This document shows, in pieces, positions 1 through 6,432 of a stretch of DNA of 9,986 nt (position 1 is the first letter of the stretch; every line of letters begins with the position of its first letter). The stretch spans positions 1 through 9,986 of the forward strand of contig QHUE01000115.1 of the NCBI GenBank assembly GCA_003221825.1. The letters are read 5' to 3'. This stretch comes from Gemmatimonadota bacterium. Its GTDB lineage: Bacteria > Gemmatimonadota > Gemmatimonadetes > Gemmatimonadales > GWC2-71-9. The translations under genes were made by a program, and so were the position numbers. Under the pieces are notes generated by a model. The model saw nothing but the letters and a program-made list of their open reading frames with translations, searched no databases and was not told where the DNA came from.

Positions 1-1041
1 ATCGGGGCGGCGAGTCTGCTGCGGGTGCTGCACGGTGCCGGATTCAGCTCGTTGACGCGCAGCGCCGAGTTTTACGGGCTCGGGTTGGCGCTCGGTAATG
101 GCGACGTGACGCTGCTCGAGCTGGCCAACGGCTACCGCGGACTCGCCGCTGGTGGGGTGTGGCGCGCGGTCGAATGGCGCGCGGTCGATCCGGGTCGCCC
201 AATTGCGGAGGATCGTCGTTTCGTATCGGCGGGGGCCGCGGCGCTGGTGCTTGATATCCTCGCCGACCCGACGGCACGCATTCCCGGCTTCGGGATCGAG
301 ACGCCGTTCGACTTCCCGTTCCAGGCCGCCGTCAAAACAGGTACCAGCCATCACTTCACGGATAATTGGGCAGTCGGCGTCACCGGAGGATTCACCGTCG
401 CGGTGTGGGTCGGCAACTTCGACGGGCAGCCGATGCGAGGGGTGAGCGGGGTAACGGGCGCGGGACCATTGCTGCATCGTGCGATGTTGGTCACAGCGCG
501 CCGCTACGCGCCCAGCGAGCTGCCGAGTCCACGCGCCGCCGGCGCGACGCGCGCGCGGATTTGCGCACTGTCCGGTCTACGGGCGACCGCGGGGTGCGCT
601 GACTTGGACGAGTGGTTCCTGCCGGGGACGGCGCCCCGACAGGACTGCGACTGGCATCGTGATGGCGCGGTCGTCTGGCCGGCGGAATACGTGGAATGGG
701 CCGAGCAGAACGGCCGAATTGAGGCGGCGAGTGAGACGGCGGTGAGAACGACGGCGGCGATTAAAACGGCGGCGAGGGGCGGCGGGGCCCAGTTCCAGAT
801 CGTCTCCCCACGCGCCGGCGACCGGTACGAGATCCCTCCCGGGATGGACCCCCGCTATGCCACGATCGCGCTCCGGGCCTCCACCACGCCCGGTGACGGC
901 GCCGTGCGGTGGTTCATCGACGGACGTCGCGTCTTCGAGTCCCGCTGGGCACTCATGCCGGGGACGCACGTCGTCCGAGCGGTTACCCGGTCCGGTGCGA
1001 CCGATGAGACGCGAATCGAGGTGACCTCTCCCCGGCGTTAA
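1..1041 (+). CDS. pbpC: Penicillin-binding protein 1C, C-terminal part (5' end outside the window)
   Basis: This is the end of a class A penicillin-binding protein, an inner-membrane enzyme with a periplasmic glycosyltransferase and a transpeptidase domain that builds or repairs peptidoglycan. The reading frame is open from base 1, so the start lies upstream; the GTG at 25 is internal. What remains is the last part of the transpeptidase domain, with the active-site KTGTS motif at 334-348 followed by the usual TDNWAVG and VAVWVGN strands. A cysteine-containing segment follows (ARICALSGL, then two further cysteines around 594-648), as is typical of PBP1C. After an Ala/Thr-rich linker (721-780), the last 85 or so residues look like the PBP1C C-terminal domain (BiPBP_C): IVSPRAGDRY, then WFIDGRRV, then MPGTHVVRAV. 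The PBP1C assignment rests on that tail. The catalytic serine and the glycosyltransferase domain cannot be checked here. Confidence 0.88.
   Translation: MGAASLLRVLHGAGFSSLTRSAEFYGLGLALGNGDVTLLELANGYRGLAAGGVWRAVEWRAVDPGRPIAEDRRFVSAGAAALVLDILADPTARIPGFGIETPFDFPFQAAVKTGTSHHFTDNWAVGVTGGFTVAVWVGNFDGQPMRGVSGVTGAGPLLHRAMLVTARRYAPSELPSPRAAGATRARICALSGLRATAGCADLDEWFLPGTAPRQDCDWHRDGAVVWPAEYVEWAEQNGRIEAASETAVRTTAAIKTAARGGGAQFQIVSPRAGDRYEIPPGMDPRYATIALRASTTPGDGAVRWFIDGRRVFESRWALMPGTHVVRAVTRSGATDETRIEVTSPRR
721..780 (+). repeat. Four imperfect 15-bp tandem units in the PBP1C linker
   Basis: Four consecutive units begin at 721, 736, 751 and 766. Each opens with a version of acggcggcga, and the register stays in frame with the gene, so the protein carries four related pentapeptides (EAASE, TAVRT, TAAIK, TAARG). 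They lie between the transpeptidase and the C-terminal BiPBP_C-like domain and probably form a flexible linker. The units have diverged and their number may vary between strains. Confidence 0.6.
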
Positions 1042-1047
1042 AACAGC

Positions 1048-1076
1048 TTGCCGCATGACCCCTCCTAAGCGATATT
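1048..1076 (+). promoter_or_regulatory. Candidate sigma-70-type promoter for the downstream operon
   Basis: The 93-base gap between pbpC and the radical-SAM gene contains TTGCCG at 1048-1053 and GATATT at 1071-1076, separated by exactly 17 bases. Each hexamer matches four of six consensus positions. Transcription would start near 1083, leaving a leader of about 50 bases before the GTG at 1135. It is the best match in the gap, but chance cannot be excluded. I see no intrinsic terminator after pbpC, so read-through is also possible. Confidence 0.33.
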
Positions 1077-1134
1077 AGCTGTTGAAGTTGCGTCGCTAGC
1101 TTCAGAAACTCCTTGAACCTCTAGGCGGTCAGCC

Positions 1135-2472
1135 GTGATTCGCGTACAGGCGGTGGCACCCGACTCGTTGGGTGCCGCCCTCGAACTCATCCCAGGAACC
1201 GAGCTGCTCGAGGTGAATGGCAGGCACCTCGAGGACTTTCTCGACTGGGAGTTCCTGACTGCGGACGAGCAATTCGTGCTTCGGGCGCGGCTGCCCTCGG
1301 GGCAGGAGGTCGAGTATGACGTCGAACGGCCGGAAGGGCTGCCGATGGGCGTCATGCTGGAGCCACCCCGGATCCGGCGCTGCGCCAACCACTGCGATTT
1401 CTGCTTCGTGGATGGCAACCCGCAGGGGATGCGCCAAGCGCTCTACATCCGGGACGACGATTACCGGCTCTCGTTTCGCTACGGCAACTTCGCCACGTTG
1501 ACCAACCTGAAGCCGTGGGATCTCGAGCGGATCGTCGAGTACCGGCTCTCCCCGTTGTACGTGTCCGTTCACGCGACGGACCCGGTCGTGCGGCGCTGGC
1601 TGCTCCGCAATCCCGAGGCGCCCGAGGTCATCCCGCAGCTGCGCTGGTTCGTGGAGCGGGGGATCGCGTTCCATACGCAGGTGGTGCTGGTCCCGGGCAT
1701 CAATGACGGGCAGCAGCTCGTGCGTACGTTGAGCGACCTCTACGGCCTCGGGCCGGGCGTGCTCTCCGTCTCGGTGGTGCCGGTCGCCTTGACCGAATTC
1801 AGCAAGCATGCGCTGGTGCGCCAGCCCACCCGCGAGGAATGCCGAGCCGCGCTCGCCACGGTGGACGACTTCGCCGCCCGGGCGGTTGCCGATCGGGAGA
1901 TGCCGTGGTGCTACGGGGCGGACGATCTGTACTTGCAGGCCGACGCGCCGCTGCCGCCGGCCGAGTGGTATGGTGACTTCGAGCAGCGGGAGAACGGCGT
2001 CGGCGCGGTGCGCTATCTCCAGACGCGGATTCAGGCGGCTCGCCCAGCGCTGGCGAGCGAGGGCTGGCGCGACAAGCGCATCGGTATCGTGACGGGGACC
2101 GCTATGGGCCCGCTGCTCCCGCAGGTGGCGGCTGATCTTACCGCGGCGACCGGAGCGCACTTCGAGATCCTGACGCTCGAGAACACACTGTTCGGGCCAT
2201 CGGTCACTACCGCCGGCTTGCTTCCCGGCAAGGCCGTGCTCGCGGCGCTGCAGGGTCGCACGGACCTCGACCTCGTGCTGCTGCCTGCCGAGTCGGTCAA
2301 CGACGACCTCCTCTTCATGGACGATCTGGAGGCGCATGATCTGGCTGCGCAGCTGCCCGTGCCGGTGCGGCTCTCGTATGACTTTGTGGATGCGTTGGCG
2401 GGAGATAAGGGCGGCAATGGCGGCACGGGCGGCAACCATGCCGCCTCTGCCGCCCCTGCCGTCGTGTTATGA
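1135..2472 (+). CDS. DUF512-family radical-SAM protein with N-terminal PDZ-like domain
   Basis: The 445-residue product belongs to the COG1625/DUF512 family of putative Fe-S oxidoreductases, whose reaction is unknown. Residues 1-75 resemble a PDZ-like domain (IPGTELLEVNG). The radical-SAM cluster motif follows as C83-X3-C87-X2-C90 within RCANHCDFCFVDG, which would bind a 4Fe-4S cluster and S-adenosylmethionine. The DUF512 region covers roughly 280-425, with VTGTAMGPLLPQ and FGPSVTTAGLLPG. The GTG start at 1135 has AGGCGG at 1123-1128, six bases upstream, and gives the usual family length. The last 20 or so residues are a Gly/Ala-rich tail (GGNGGTGGN and onward) that looks added and encodes a hairpin. 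Its stop overlaps the start of der, and the same DUF512-der-plsY-gpsA order is familiar from Firmicutes. The family is certain; the function is not. Confidence 0.9.
   Translation: MIRVQAVAPDSLGAALELIPGTELLEVNGRHLEDFLDWEFLTADEQFVLRARLPSGQEVEYDVERPEGLPMGVMLEPPRIRRCANHCDFCFVDGNPQGMRQALYIRDDDYRLSFRYGNFATLTNLKPWDLERIVEYRLSPLYVSVHATDPVVRRWLLRNPEAPEVIPQLRWFVERGIAFHTQVVLVPGINDGQQLVRTLSDLYGLGPGVLSVSVVPVALTEFSKHALVRQPTREECRAALATVDDFAARAVADREMPWCYGADDLYLQADAPLPPAEWYGDFEQRENGVGAVRYLQTRIQAARPALASEGWRDKRIGIVTGTAMGPLLPQVAADLTAATGAHFEILTLENTLFGPSVTTAGLLPGKAVLAALQGRTDLDLVLLPAESVNDDLLFMDDLEAHDLAAQLPVPVRLSYDFVDALAGDKGGNGGTGGNHAASAAPAVVL
2409..2455 (+). promoter_or_regulatory. GC-rich hairpin in the radical-SAM gene's 3' end, just before der
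   Basis: GGGCGGCA at 2409-2416 pairs with TGCCGCCC at 2448-2455, and the inner GGCGGCA at 2419-2425 pairs with TGCCGCC at 2439-2445. This gives 15 base pairs with a symmetric 2x2 internal loop and a 13-base terminal loop. The loop holds a third copy of GGGCGGCA (2427-2434). The structure ends 13 bases before the der ATG, which has no clear Shine-Dalgarno. No T run follows, so a terminator is unlikely. It may affect coupling or mRNA stability. Confidence 0.55.
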
Positions 2473-3791
2473 GCGTTCCGACCGTCGCCATCATCGGCCG
2501 CCCCAACGTGGGCAAGTCGACGCTCTTCAACCGCATCATCGGGCGGCGCCAGGCGATCGTGGACGCGCAGCCCGGGGTGACACGCGACCGCCATTTCGCG
2601 CCTGCGGAGTGGAACGGCCGGCGGTTCTGGCTGGTGGACACCGGCGGTCTGGTCCCTGGTTCGGCGGATCCGATGAACCGCGCGATTCGCGGGCAGGTGG
2701 AGCAGGCGGTGGCCGATAGCGACGTGCTGCTGTTTGTCGTGGACATCGAGGCGGGCATCCACCCGATGGACCTCGAGATTGTCCAGTACCTGCGCAAGGC
2801 AAAACGGCCGGTACTGCTGGTCGTCAATAAGGCCGACAATCTCCCCGACGAGACGCGTCACCTGGCCTTCTACGAGCTCGGAATCGGGGAGCCGTTTCCG
2901 GTGTCCGCGGCGGTCGGAAAGAGCAGCGGCGACCTGCTCGATAAGCTCGTCGCGCTGTTGCCCGATGCTCCAGCAGCCGAAGCAGGCGAGGCGATTCATG
3001 TCGCCGTCGTCGGCCGGCCGAACGTCGGCAAGTCGAGTCTCGTGAACGCGCTGTTGGGTCAGGACCGGCTCATCGTCGCCGCCGAAGCCGGGACCACGCG
3101 GGACGCGATCGATACGCCGCTCGACTATGAAGGGCGCAGGATCGTATTTATCGACACCGCCGGGCTCCGCAAGCGCAGCAAAGTCGACGAAGATCTCGAG
3201 TTCTACTCGACGCTGCGGACGTCGCGTGCGATGGAGCGCGCCGATGTCTGTTTGCTCGTCGTGGACGCGAAGGACGGGATGCACGCCCAGGACCTGAAAA
3301 TCGCCAACGAGGCGTGGGATCGCGGCGCCGGCGTCATCATCGTGGTGAACAAGTGGGACCTGATCGAAGAGAAGGAGACGAACACCGCCCGCGACGGCGA
3401 GCGGGACATCAAGGCGCGCGCGCCGTTCCTCGAGTTCATTCCGTTCTTCTACGTTTCGGCGAAGACCGGCCAGCGCGTCACCCGGCTGCTCGAAGCCATC
3501 CTGGCCGTGGCCGACGAACGGGTAAAGCGCGTGCCCACGGCCGAGGTGAATCGCGTCCTGGAGGCGCTGCTGGCGCGGCAACAGCCGCCGCAGCCGGTGG
3601 GGGAGTCGGTGCGGCTCTTTTATGCGACGCAGGTGGGCACCGCGCCGCCGCGCTTCGCCGTCGTCGCCAACCGGCCGGAAGCGATCCCCGAGTCATACAC
3701 GCGGTACCTGCACAACGGCTTCCGCGAAGCGTGGGAATTCACGGGCGCGCCGCTGACGATCAAGTTCCGCCGCAAACGAGGCCGGCGCTGA
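2469..3791 (+). CDS. der: Ribosome-assembly GTPase Der (EngA)
   Basis: Der is an essential cytoplasmic GTPase with two GTPase domains that helps mature the 50S ribosomal subunit. Both domains are intact in the 440-residue product. The first has GRPNVGKS at 10-17, DTGG at 57-60 and NKAD at 120-123. The second has GRPNVGKS at 182-189, DTAG at 229-232, NKWD at 294-297 and SAK at 330-332. The C-terminal KH-like domain runs from about 350 and ends in the family's YTRYLHNGFR-type motif (410-419) and a basic tail (FRRKRGRR). Length is normal for the family. The ATG at 2469 overlaps the upstream stop as ATGA and lacks a good Shine-Dalgarno, so it probably depends on ribosomes finishing the radical-SAM gene. 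The G3 sequence and both P-loops are complete, so there is no sign of decay. Confidence 0.98.
   Translation: MSVPTVAIIGRPNVGKSTLFNRIIGRRQAIVDAQPGVTRDRHFAPAEWNGRRFWLVDTGGLVPGSADPMNRAIRGQVEQAVADSDVLLFVVDIEAGIHPMDLEIVQYLRKAKRPVLLVVNKADNLPDETRHLAFYELGIGEPFPVSAAVGKSSGDLLDKLVALLPDAPAAEAGEAIHVAVVGRPNVGKSSLVNALLGQDRLIVAAEAGTTRDAIDTPLDYEGRRIVFIDTAGLRKRSKVDEDLEFYSTLRTSRAMERADVCLLVVDAKDGMHAQDLKIANEAWDRGAGVIIVVNKWDLIEEKETNTARDGERDIKARAPFLEFIPFFYVSAKTGQRVTRLLEAILAVADERVKRVPTAEVNRVLEALLARQQPPQPVGESVRLFYATQVGTAPPRFAVVANRPEAIPESYTRYLHNGFREAWEFTGAPLTIKFRRKRGRR
3778..3790 (+). promoter_or_regulatory. Ribosome binding site and CTG start of plsY
   Basis: GAGG at 3778-3781 stands six bases before CTG at 3788-3790, which overlaps the der stop as CTGA. 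The plsY frame has no ATG, GTG or TTG nearby: the nearest alternative upstream is GTG at 3731, and downstream there is none before the conserved motifs. This pair therefore decides the start of plsY. Confidence 0.6.
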
Positions 3792-4399
3792 ACGCCGTCC
3801 TCGCGATCCTGGCATCCTACCTGCTCGGCGCTACGCCAACCAGCTACATCGCCGGCAAGGTGGCGCGGGGGATCGATCTGCGCGAGCATGGCTCCAGAAA
3901 CCTGGGTGCCACCAACGTCTATCGGATCCTCGGCTGGAAGTACGCGATCCCGGTCGCATTGGTCGACATCGCCAAGGGCGCGATTCCCGTGCTGTTCTTC
4001 TCGGCGTGGGCGGGGGTGGCGGAACATCCCTGGCTGCCGGTCGTCCTCGGTGGCGCCGCCGTGCTTGGGCACATGTTTTCGCCCTACGTCAGCTTCAAGG
4101 GCGGCAAAGGGGTCGCCACCGCGGCGGGGATGTTTCTGGCGCTCGCGCCCGTCGCCGTGCTGCTCGCGATTCCGGTCTGGGGGATTTGTCTCTGGCTGAC
4201 CGGCTACGTCTCGCTCAGCTCGATCATCGCCGTGCTCAGCGTGCCCTTGACGGTCGCCTTGCTGCAGCCGCACTCGCCGTATGTGTTCTGGGCAAGCGTG
4301 GCGCTCGTGGCGCTCATCATCTTCGCGCATCGTCGTAACATCGGTCGGCTGCTCGCAGGCACCGAGAACCGGTTTCGGACTCGGGGGAAGCCCGCGTGA
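3788..4399 (+). CDS. plsY: Acyl-phosphate:glycerol-3-phosphate acyltransferase PlsY
   Basis: PlsY is an integral membrane enzyme that transfers a fatty acyl group from acyl-phosphate to glycerol-3-phosphate, the first step of phospholipid synthesis in most bacteria. The three signature motifs are present: GSRNLGATNVYR at 35-46, the glycine-rich SFKGGKGVATA at 102-112 and HRRNIGRLLAGTENR at 181-195. Hydrophobic segments lie at about 3-20, 51-72, 83-98, 113-137, 143-160 and 164-180, consistent with a multi-pass protein. With CTG at 3788 as start the product is 203 residues, the normal family length, beginning NAVLAILASYLLG directly with the first membrane helix. A GTG at 3731 would add a 19-residue polar extension read in another frame of der and seems less likely. 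It overlaps gpsA, whose product supplies its acceptor. Confidence 0.94.
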   Translation: MNAVLAILASYLLGATPTSYIAGKVARGIDLREHGSRNLGATNVYRILGWKYAIPVALVDIAKGAIPVLFFSAWAGVAEHPWLPVVLGGAAVLGHMFSPYVSFKGGKGVATAAGMFLALAPVAVLLAIPVWGICLWLTGYVSLSSIIAVLSVPLTVALLQPHSPYVFWASVALVALIIFAHRRNIGRLLAGTENRFRTRGKPA

Positions 4400-5400
4400 G
4401 CGTTGCGGTAATCGGTGGAGGCGCCTGGGGCACAGCGCTCGCCGACTTGCTCGCGCGCAAAGGCGAGCACGTCACGTTGTGGGCGCGCGAGTCTGAAGTC
4501 GTGGACAGCGTGAATCAGCGGCACATGAACGAGATGTTTCTGCCTGGCGCCTCGCTCGCGCCGGCATTGCGAGCCGAAGGCGACCTCGCCGCGGCGATCC
4601 GGGGTGCGGAGACGATCGTCTCCGCCGCACCATCGCACGCCGTGCGGCCCGTGATGGCGGAGGCTGCCAAGACGCTCGATCGCATACGCCCGCTCGTCGT
4701 GAGCGCCTCGAAGGGTCTCGATCCCGACCGGCTCGAGCGACCGTCCTGCGTCCTGGCCGAAGTGCTGCCGCGTGGCACACCGGTCGCGGTGCTCTCCGGA
4801 CCGTCGTTCGCGTGGGAGGTCTTCCAGCAGCAACCGACCGCGGTCGTGGCAGCCGCGACCGATCACACCGTCGCCCAGCGTACCCAGCGTGTCTTCTCGA
4901 CGAGCTACTTCCGGGTGTATTCGCACACCGATGTGGTGGGCGTCGAGCTTGCCGGCGCGCTCAAGAATGTGATCGCGCTTGCCGCCGGGATTCTCGAGGG
5001 CCTGGGGCTGGGCTTCAACACGCGCGCCGCATTGATCACGCGCGGCCTCGCCGAGATCACACGCCTCGGCGTGACGCTGGGTGCGCAGCCGATGACGTTC
5101 GCCGGGCTAGCGGGCATGGGCGACCTGATCCTCACGGCGACGGGCGCGCTCTCACGCAATCGCACGCTGGGCGTGGCGCTGGGGCAGGGGAAGACGCTGG
5201 AGGAGGCGCTAGCGGGCAAACCGGCTGTCGTCGAAGGCGTGAACACGACCCGCACGGCCGTGGCCCTGGGCGAGCGCCACGGCGTCGAGCTGCCGATTGC
5301 GCGCGAGGTCGCCAACGTGCTGTTCCAGAACAAGCCGCCGCGCCAGGCCGTCAGCGATCTGATGGAACGCGAGCTGAAGGCGGAAGGGGGGGGCCGATGA
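4396..5400 (+). CDS. gpsA: NAD(P)-dependent glycerol-3-phosphate dehydrogenase
   Basis: GpsA reduces dihydroxyacetone phosphate to sn-glycerol-3-phosphate in the cytoplasm, providing the backbone for phospholipids. The 334-residue product begins with the nucleotide-binding GGGAWG at 7-12 of a Rossmann fold. Other family landmarks are SASKGL with Lys105, LSGPSFA at 133-139, ELAGALKNV with catalytic Lys190, GFNTRAALITRGL from 207, and AGMGDLILT at 239-247. Length is typical. The GTG start at 4396 overlaps the plsY stop as GTGA and is preceded by a purine-rich GGGGGAAG at 4383-4390. The pairing with plsY is functionally sensible, since one enzyme makes the substrate of the other. The 3' end is G-rich (5385-5393), which also serves as Shine-Dalgarno for the next gene. 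Confidence 0.97.
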   Translation: MSVAVIGGGAWGTALADLLARKGEHVTLWARESEVVDSVNQRHMNEMFLPGASLAPALRAEGDLAAAIRGAETIVSAAPSHAVRPVMAEAAKTLDRIRPLVVSASKGLDPDRLERPSCVLAEVLPRGTPVAVLSGPSFAWEVFQQQPTAVVAAATDHTVAQRTQRVFSTSYFRVYSHTDVVGVELAGALKNVIALAAGILEGLGLGFNTRAALITRGLAEITRLGVTLGAQPMTFAGLAGMGDLILTATGALSRNRTLGVALGQGKTLEEALAGKPAVVEGVNTTRTAVALGERHGVELPIAREVANVLFQNKPPRQAVSDLMERELKAEGGGR

Positions 5401-5759
5401 GCAGCGGCACGCCCTCCCAACCGGTGCAGGAGTTTTTCTCGATCGGCGAGGTTTGCCAGCTCACCGATTTGAAGCCGCACGTGCTGCGCTATTGGGAGAG
5501 TCAGTTCCGCTTCCTGAATCCCGCCAAGAATCGCTCGGGCAATCGCGTCTATCAGCGGCGCGAGATCGAGCTGATCATGCTCGTGAAGCACCTCCTGTAC
5601 ACGGAGAAATACACGATCGAAGGCGCGCGCCAGAAGATCGAGCAGTACCGGCGGTCCGGCGAGCTGAAGCCCGAGGCGCGCCGCGCGCTCGCCACCGAAA
5701 CCGTCAAGGAGCTCCGCGCCGAGCTCAAGTCGGTGCTCGGCATCCTCGAAGGGAGTTGA
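5397..5759 (+). CDS. Small MerR-family transcriptional regulator
   Basis: The 120-residue product is a MerR-type DNA-binding protein. Residues 13-37 carry the winged-helix start (FFSIGEVCQLTDLKPHVLRYWES), with the HxLRYWE signature. The wing follows as SGNRVYQRREIELI at 48-61, and the helix LLYTEKYTIEGARQKIEQY at 66-84 completes the fold. The C-terminal stretch, 88-117, is charged and helical and probably forms the antiparallel coiled coil used for dimerisation. There is no effector-binding domain and no metal-binding cysteine pair: its only cysteine is Cys20, inside the DNA-binding domain. The ATG at 5397 overlaps the gpsA stop as ATGA, with an A/G-rich ribosome site upstream. Target genes and signal are unknown; its position suggests it could regulate this operon, which is inference. 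Confidence 0.9.
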   Translation: MSSGTPSQPVQEFFSIGEVCQLTDLKPHVLRYWESQFRFLNPAKNRSGNRVYQRREIELIMLVKHLLYTEKYTIEGARQKIEQYRRSGELKPEARRALATETVKELRAELKSVLGILEGS

Positions 5760-5760
5760 C

Positions 5761-6432
5761 GTGCGGGTCGCAGTGGTGATCCCCGCATTCCAGGCGGCCG
5801 CGTCGATCGGCGATGTCGTCGCGCGTACGCAGGCAGCCGTCCCCGCGGCCGAAATCATTGTGGTGGACGACGGATCGGACGATGGGACGGGGGAGGAGGG
5901 ACGGAGGAGGGGTGCAACGCTCGTCACGCATCCGCGCAATCGCGGCAAGGGCGTCTCGCTGCGAGCGGGCGTCGCACGAGCGTGTGCCCACGACGCGTCG
6001 GTGATCGTGACGATCGATGCCGACGGACAACATCCACCGGAGGAAATCCCGGGTCTGTTGAGACCGATCGCTGAGGGAGACGCCGATCTCGTCCTGGGGG
6101 CGCGTAAGCGCGACGGGGGGATGCCCCTGTCCCGCCGTTTCACGAATTGGCTGTCCGCCACGCTGGCGTCGCGGATCGGCGGTCAGCAGGTGCGCGACGC
6201 GCAGACGGGATTCCGGGCCTTCACGCGCGACGTGGCCGAGGGAGTGCAGGCGGCGGGAGATCGCTACGAGTATGAAGCGAACTTCCTGCTCGATGCATTG
6301 CGGGCCGGTTTCCGCGTGGTTTCCGTCGATGTCCCGACGATCTACGGTGCCCGCAGCCATTTCCACGCCTGGGGCGATACCTGGCGTATGGCGCGTGCGT
6401 TCGGGCGGCACGCCCGTCGGATCGTGCGGTGA
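5761..6432 (+). CDS. Family 2 glycosyltransferase (polyprenyl-phosphate sugar transferase-like)
   Basis: The 223-residue product is a GT-A fold glycosyltransferase of the GT2 family, close in appearance to dolichyl- or undecaprenyl-phosphate mannose/glucose synthases. It opens with VAVVIPAFQ, then has the nucleotide-sugar motif VVDDGSDDGT at 34-43, RNRGKG at 59-64, the metal-binding DADGQ at 86-90 and an acceptor-side QTGFRAF at 148-154. Tyr169 and Glu170 in the YEYE segment fit the family pattern. No membrane helix follows the catalytic domain, so it is probably a soluble or peripheral cytoplasmic enzyme. The GTG start at 5761 comes one base after the MerR stop and has GGGAG at 5751-5755, five bases upstream. 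Residues 41-52 are encoded by an unusually G-rich tract with tandem AGG arginine codons. Sugar donor and acceptor cannot be read from sequence. Confidence 0.88.
   Translation: MRVAVVIPAFQAAASIGDVVARTQAAVPAAEIIVVDDGSDDGTGEEGRRRGATLVTHPRNRGKGVSLRAGVARACAHDASVIVTIDADGQHPPEEIPGLLRPIAEGDADLVLGARKRDGGMPLSRRFTNWLSATLASRIGGQQVRDAQTGFRAFTRDVAEGVQAAGDRYEYEANFLLDALRAGFRVVSVDVPTIYGARSHFHAWGDTWRMARAFGRHARRIVR
5884..5912 (+). other. G-rich tract with internal AGGAGG inside the glycosyltransferase gene
   Basis: Runs of three, five, three and four guanines stand at 5884-5886, 5889-5893, 5898-5900 and 5909-5912. The first two loops are 2 and 4 bases, the third is 8, slightly long for a classical G-quadruplex. 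The tract includes AGGAGG at 5905-5910, read in frame as two consecutive AGG arginine codons and identical to a full Shine-Dalgarno sequence. No start codon stands at a useful distance after it. Confidence 0.4.

Noticed and set aside
1067..1104. Possible terminator after pbpC (AGCGA near 1068 with TCGCT near 1093)
   Set aside because: Only about five base pairs, a large loop and no T run, so it does not qualify as an intrinsic terminator.
1129..2439. 436-residue open frame on the - strand opposite the radical-SAM gene
   Set aside because: It is the mirror of a clearly recognisable gene, has an Arg/His-rich composition typical of antisense frames in GC-rich DNA, and shows no domain.
2031..3581. 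516-residue open frame on the - strand across the radical-SAM/der junction
   Set aside because: It lies opposite two well-supported genes and has no recognisable motif; it is a by-product of high GC content.
3314..3787. Upstream extension of the plsY frame within der, starting near 3314
   Set aside because: The extension is Arg/Ala-rich shadow sequence of der; PlsY family proteins begin directly with the first membrane helix, which is at 3788.
4905..6161. 418-residue open frame on the - strand opposite gpsA, MerR and glycosyltransferase genes
   Set aside because: Low-complexity Arg/Ser/Ala composition and no family resemblance, while the + strand genes are unmistakable.
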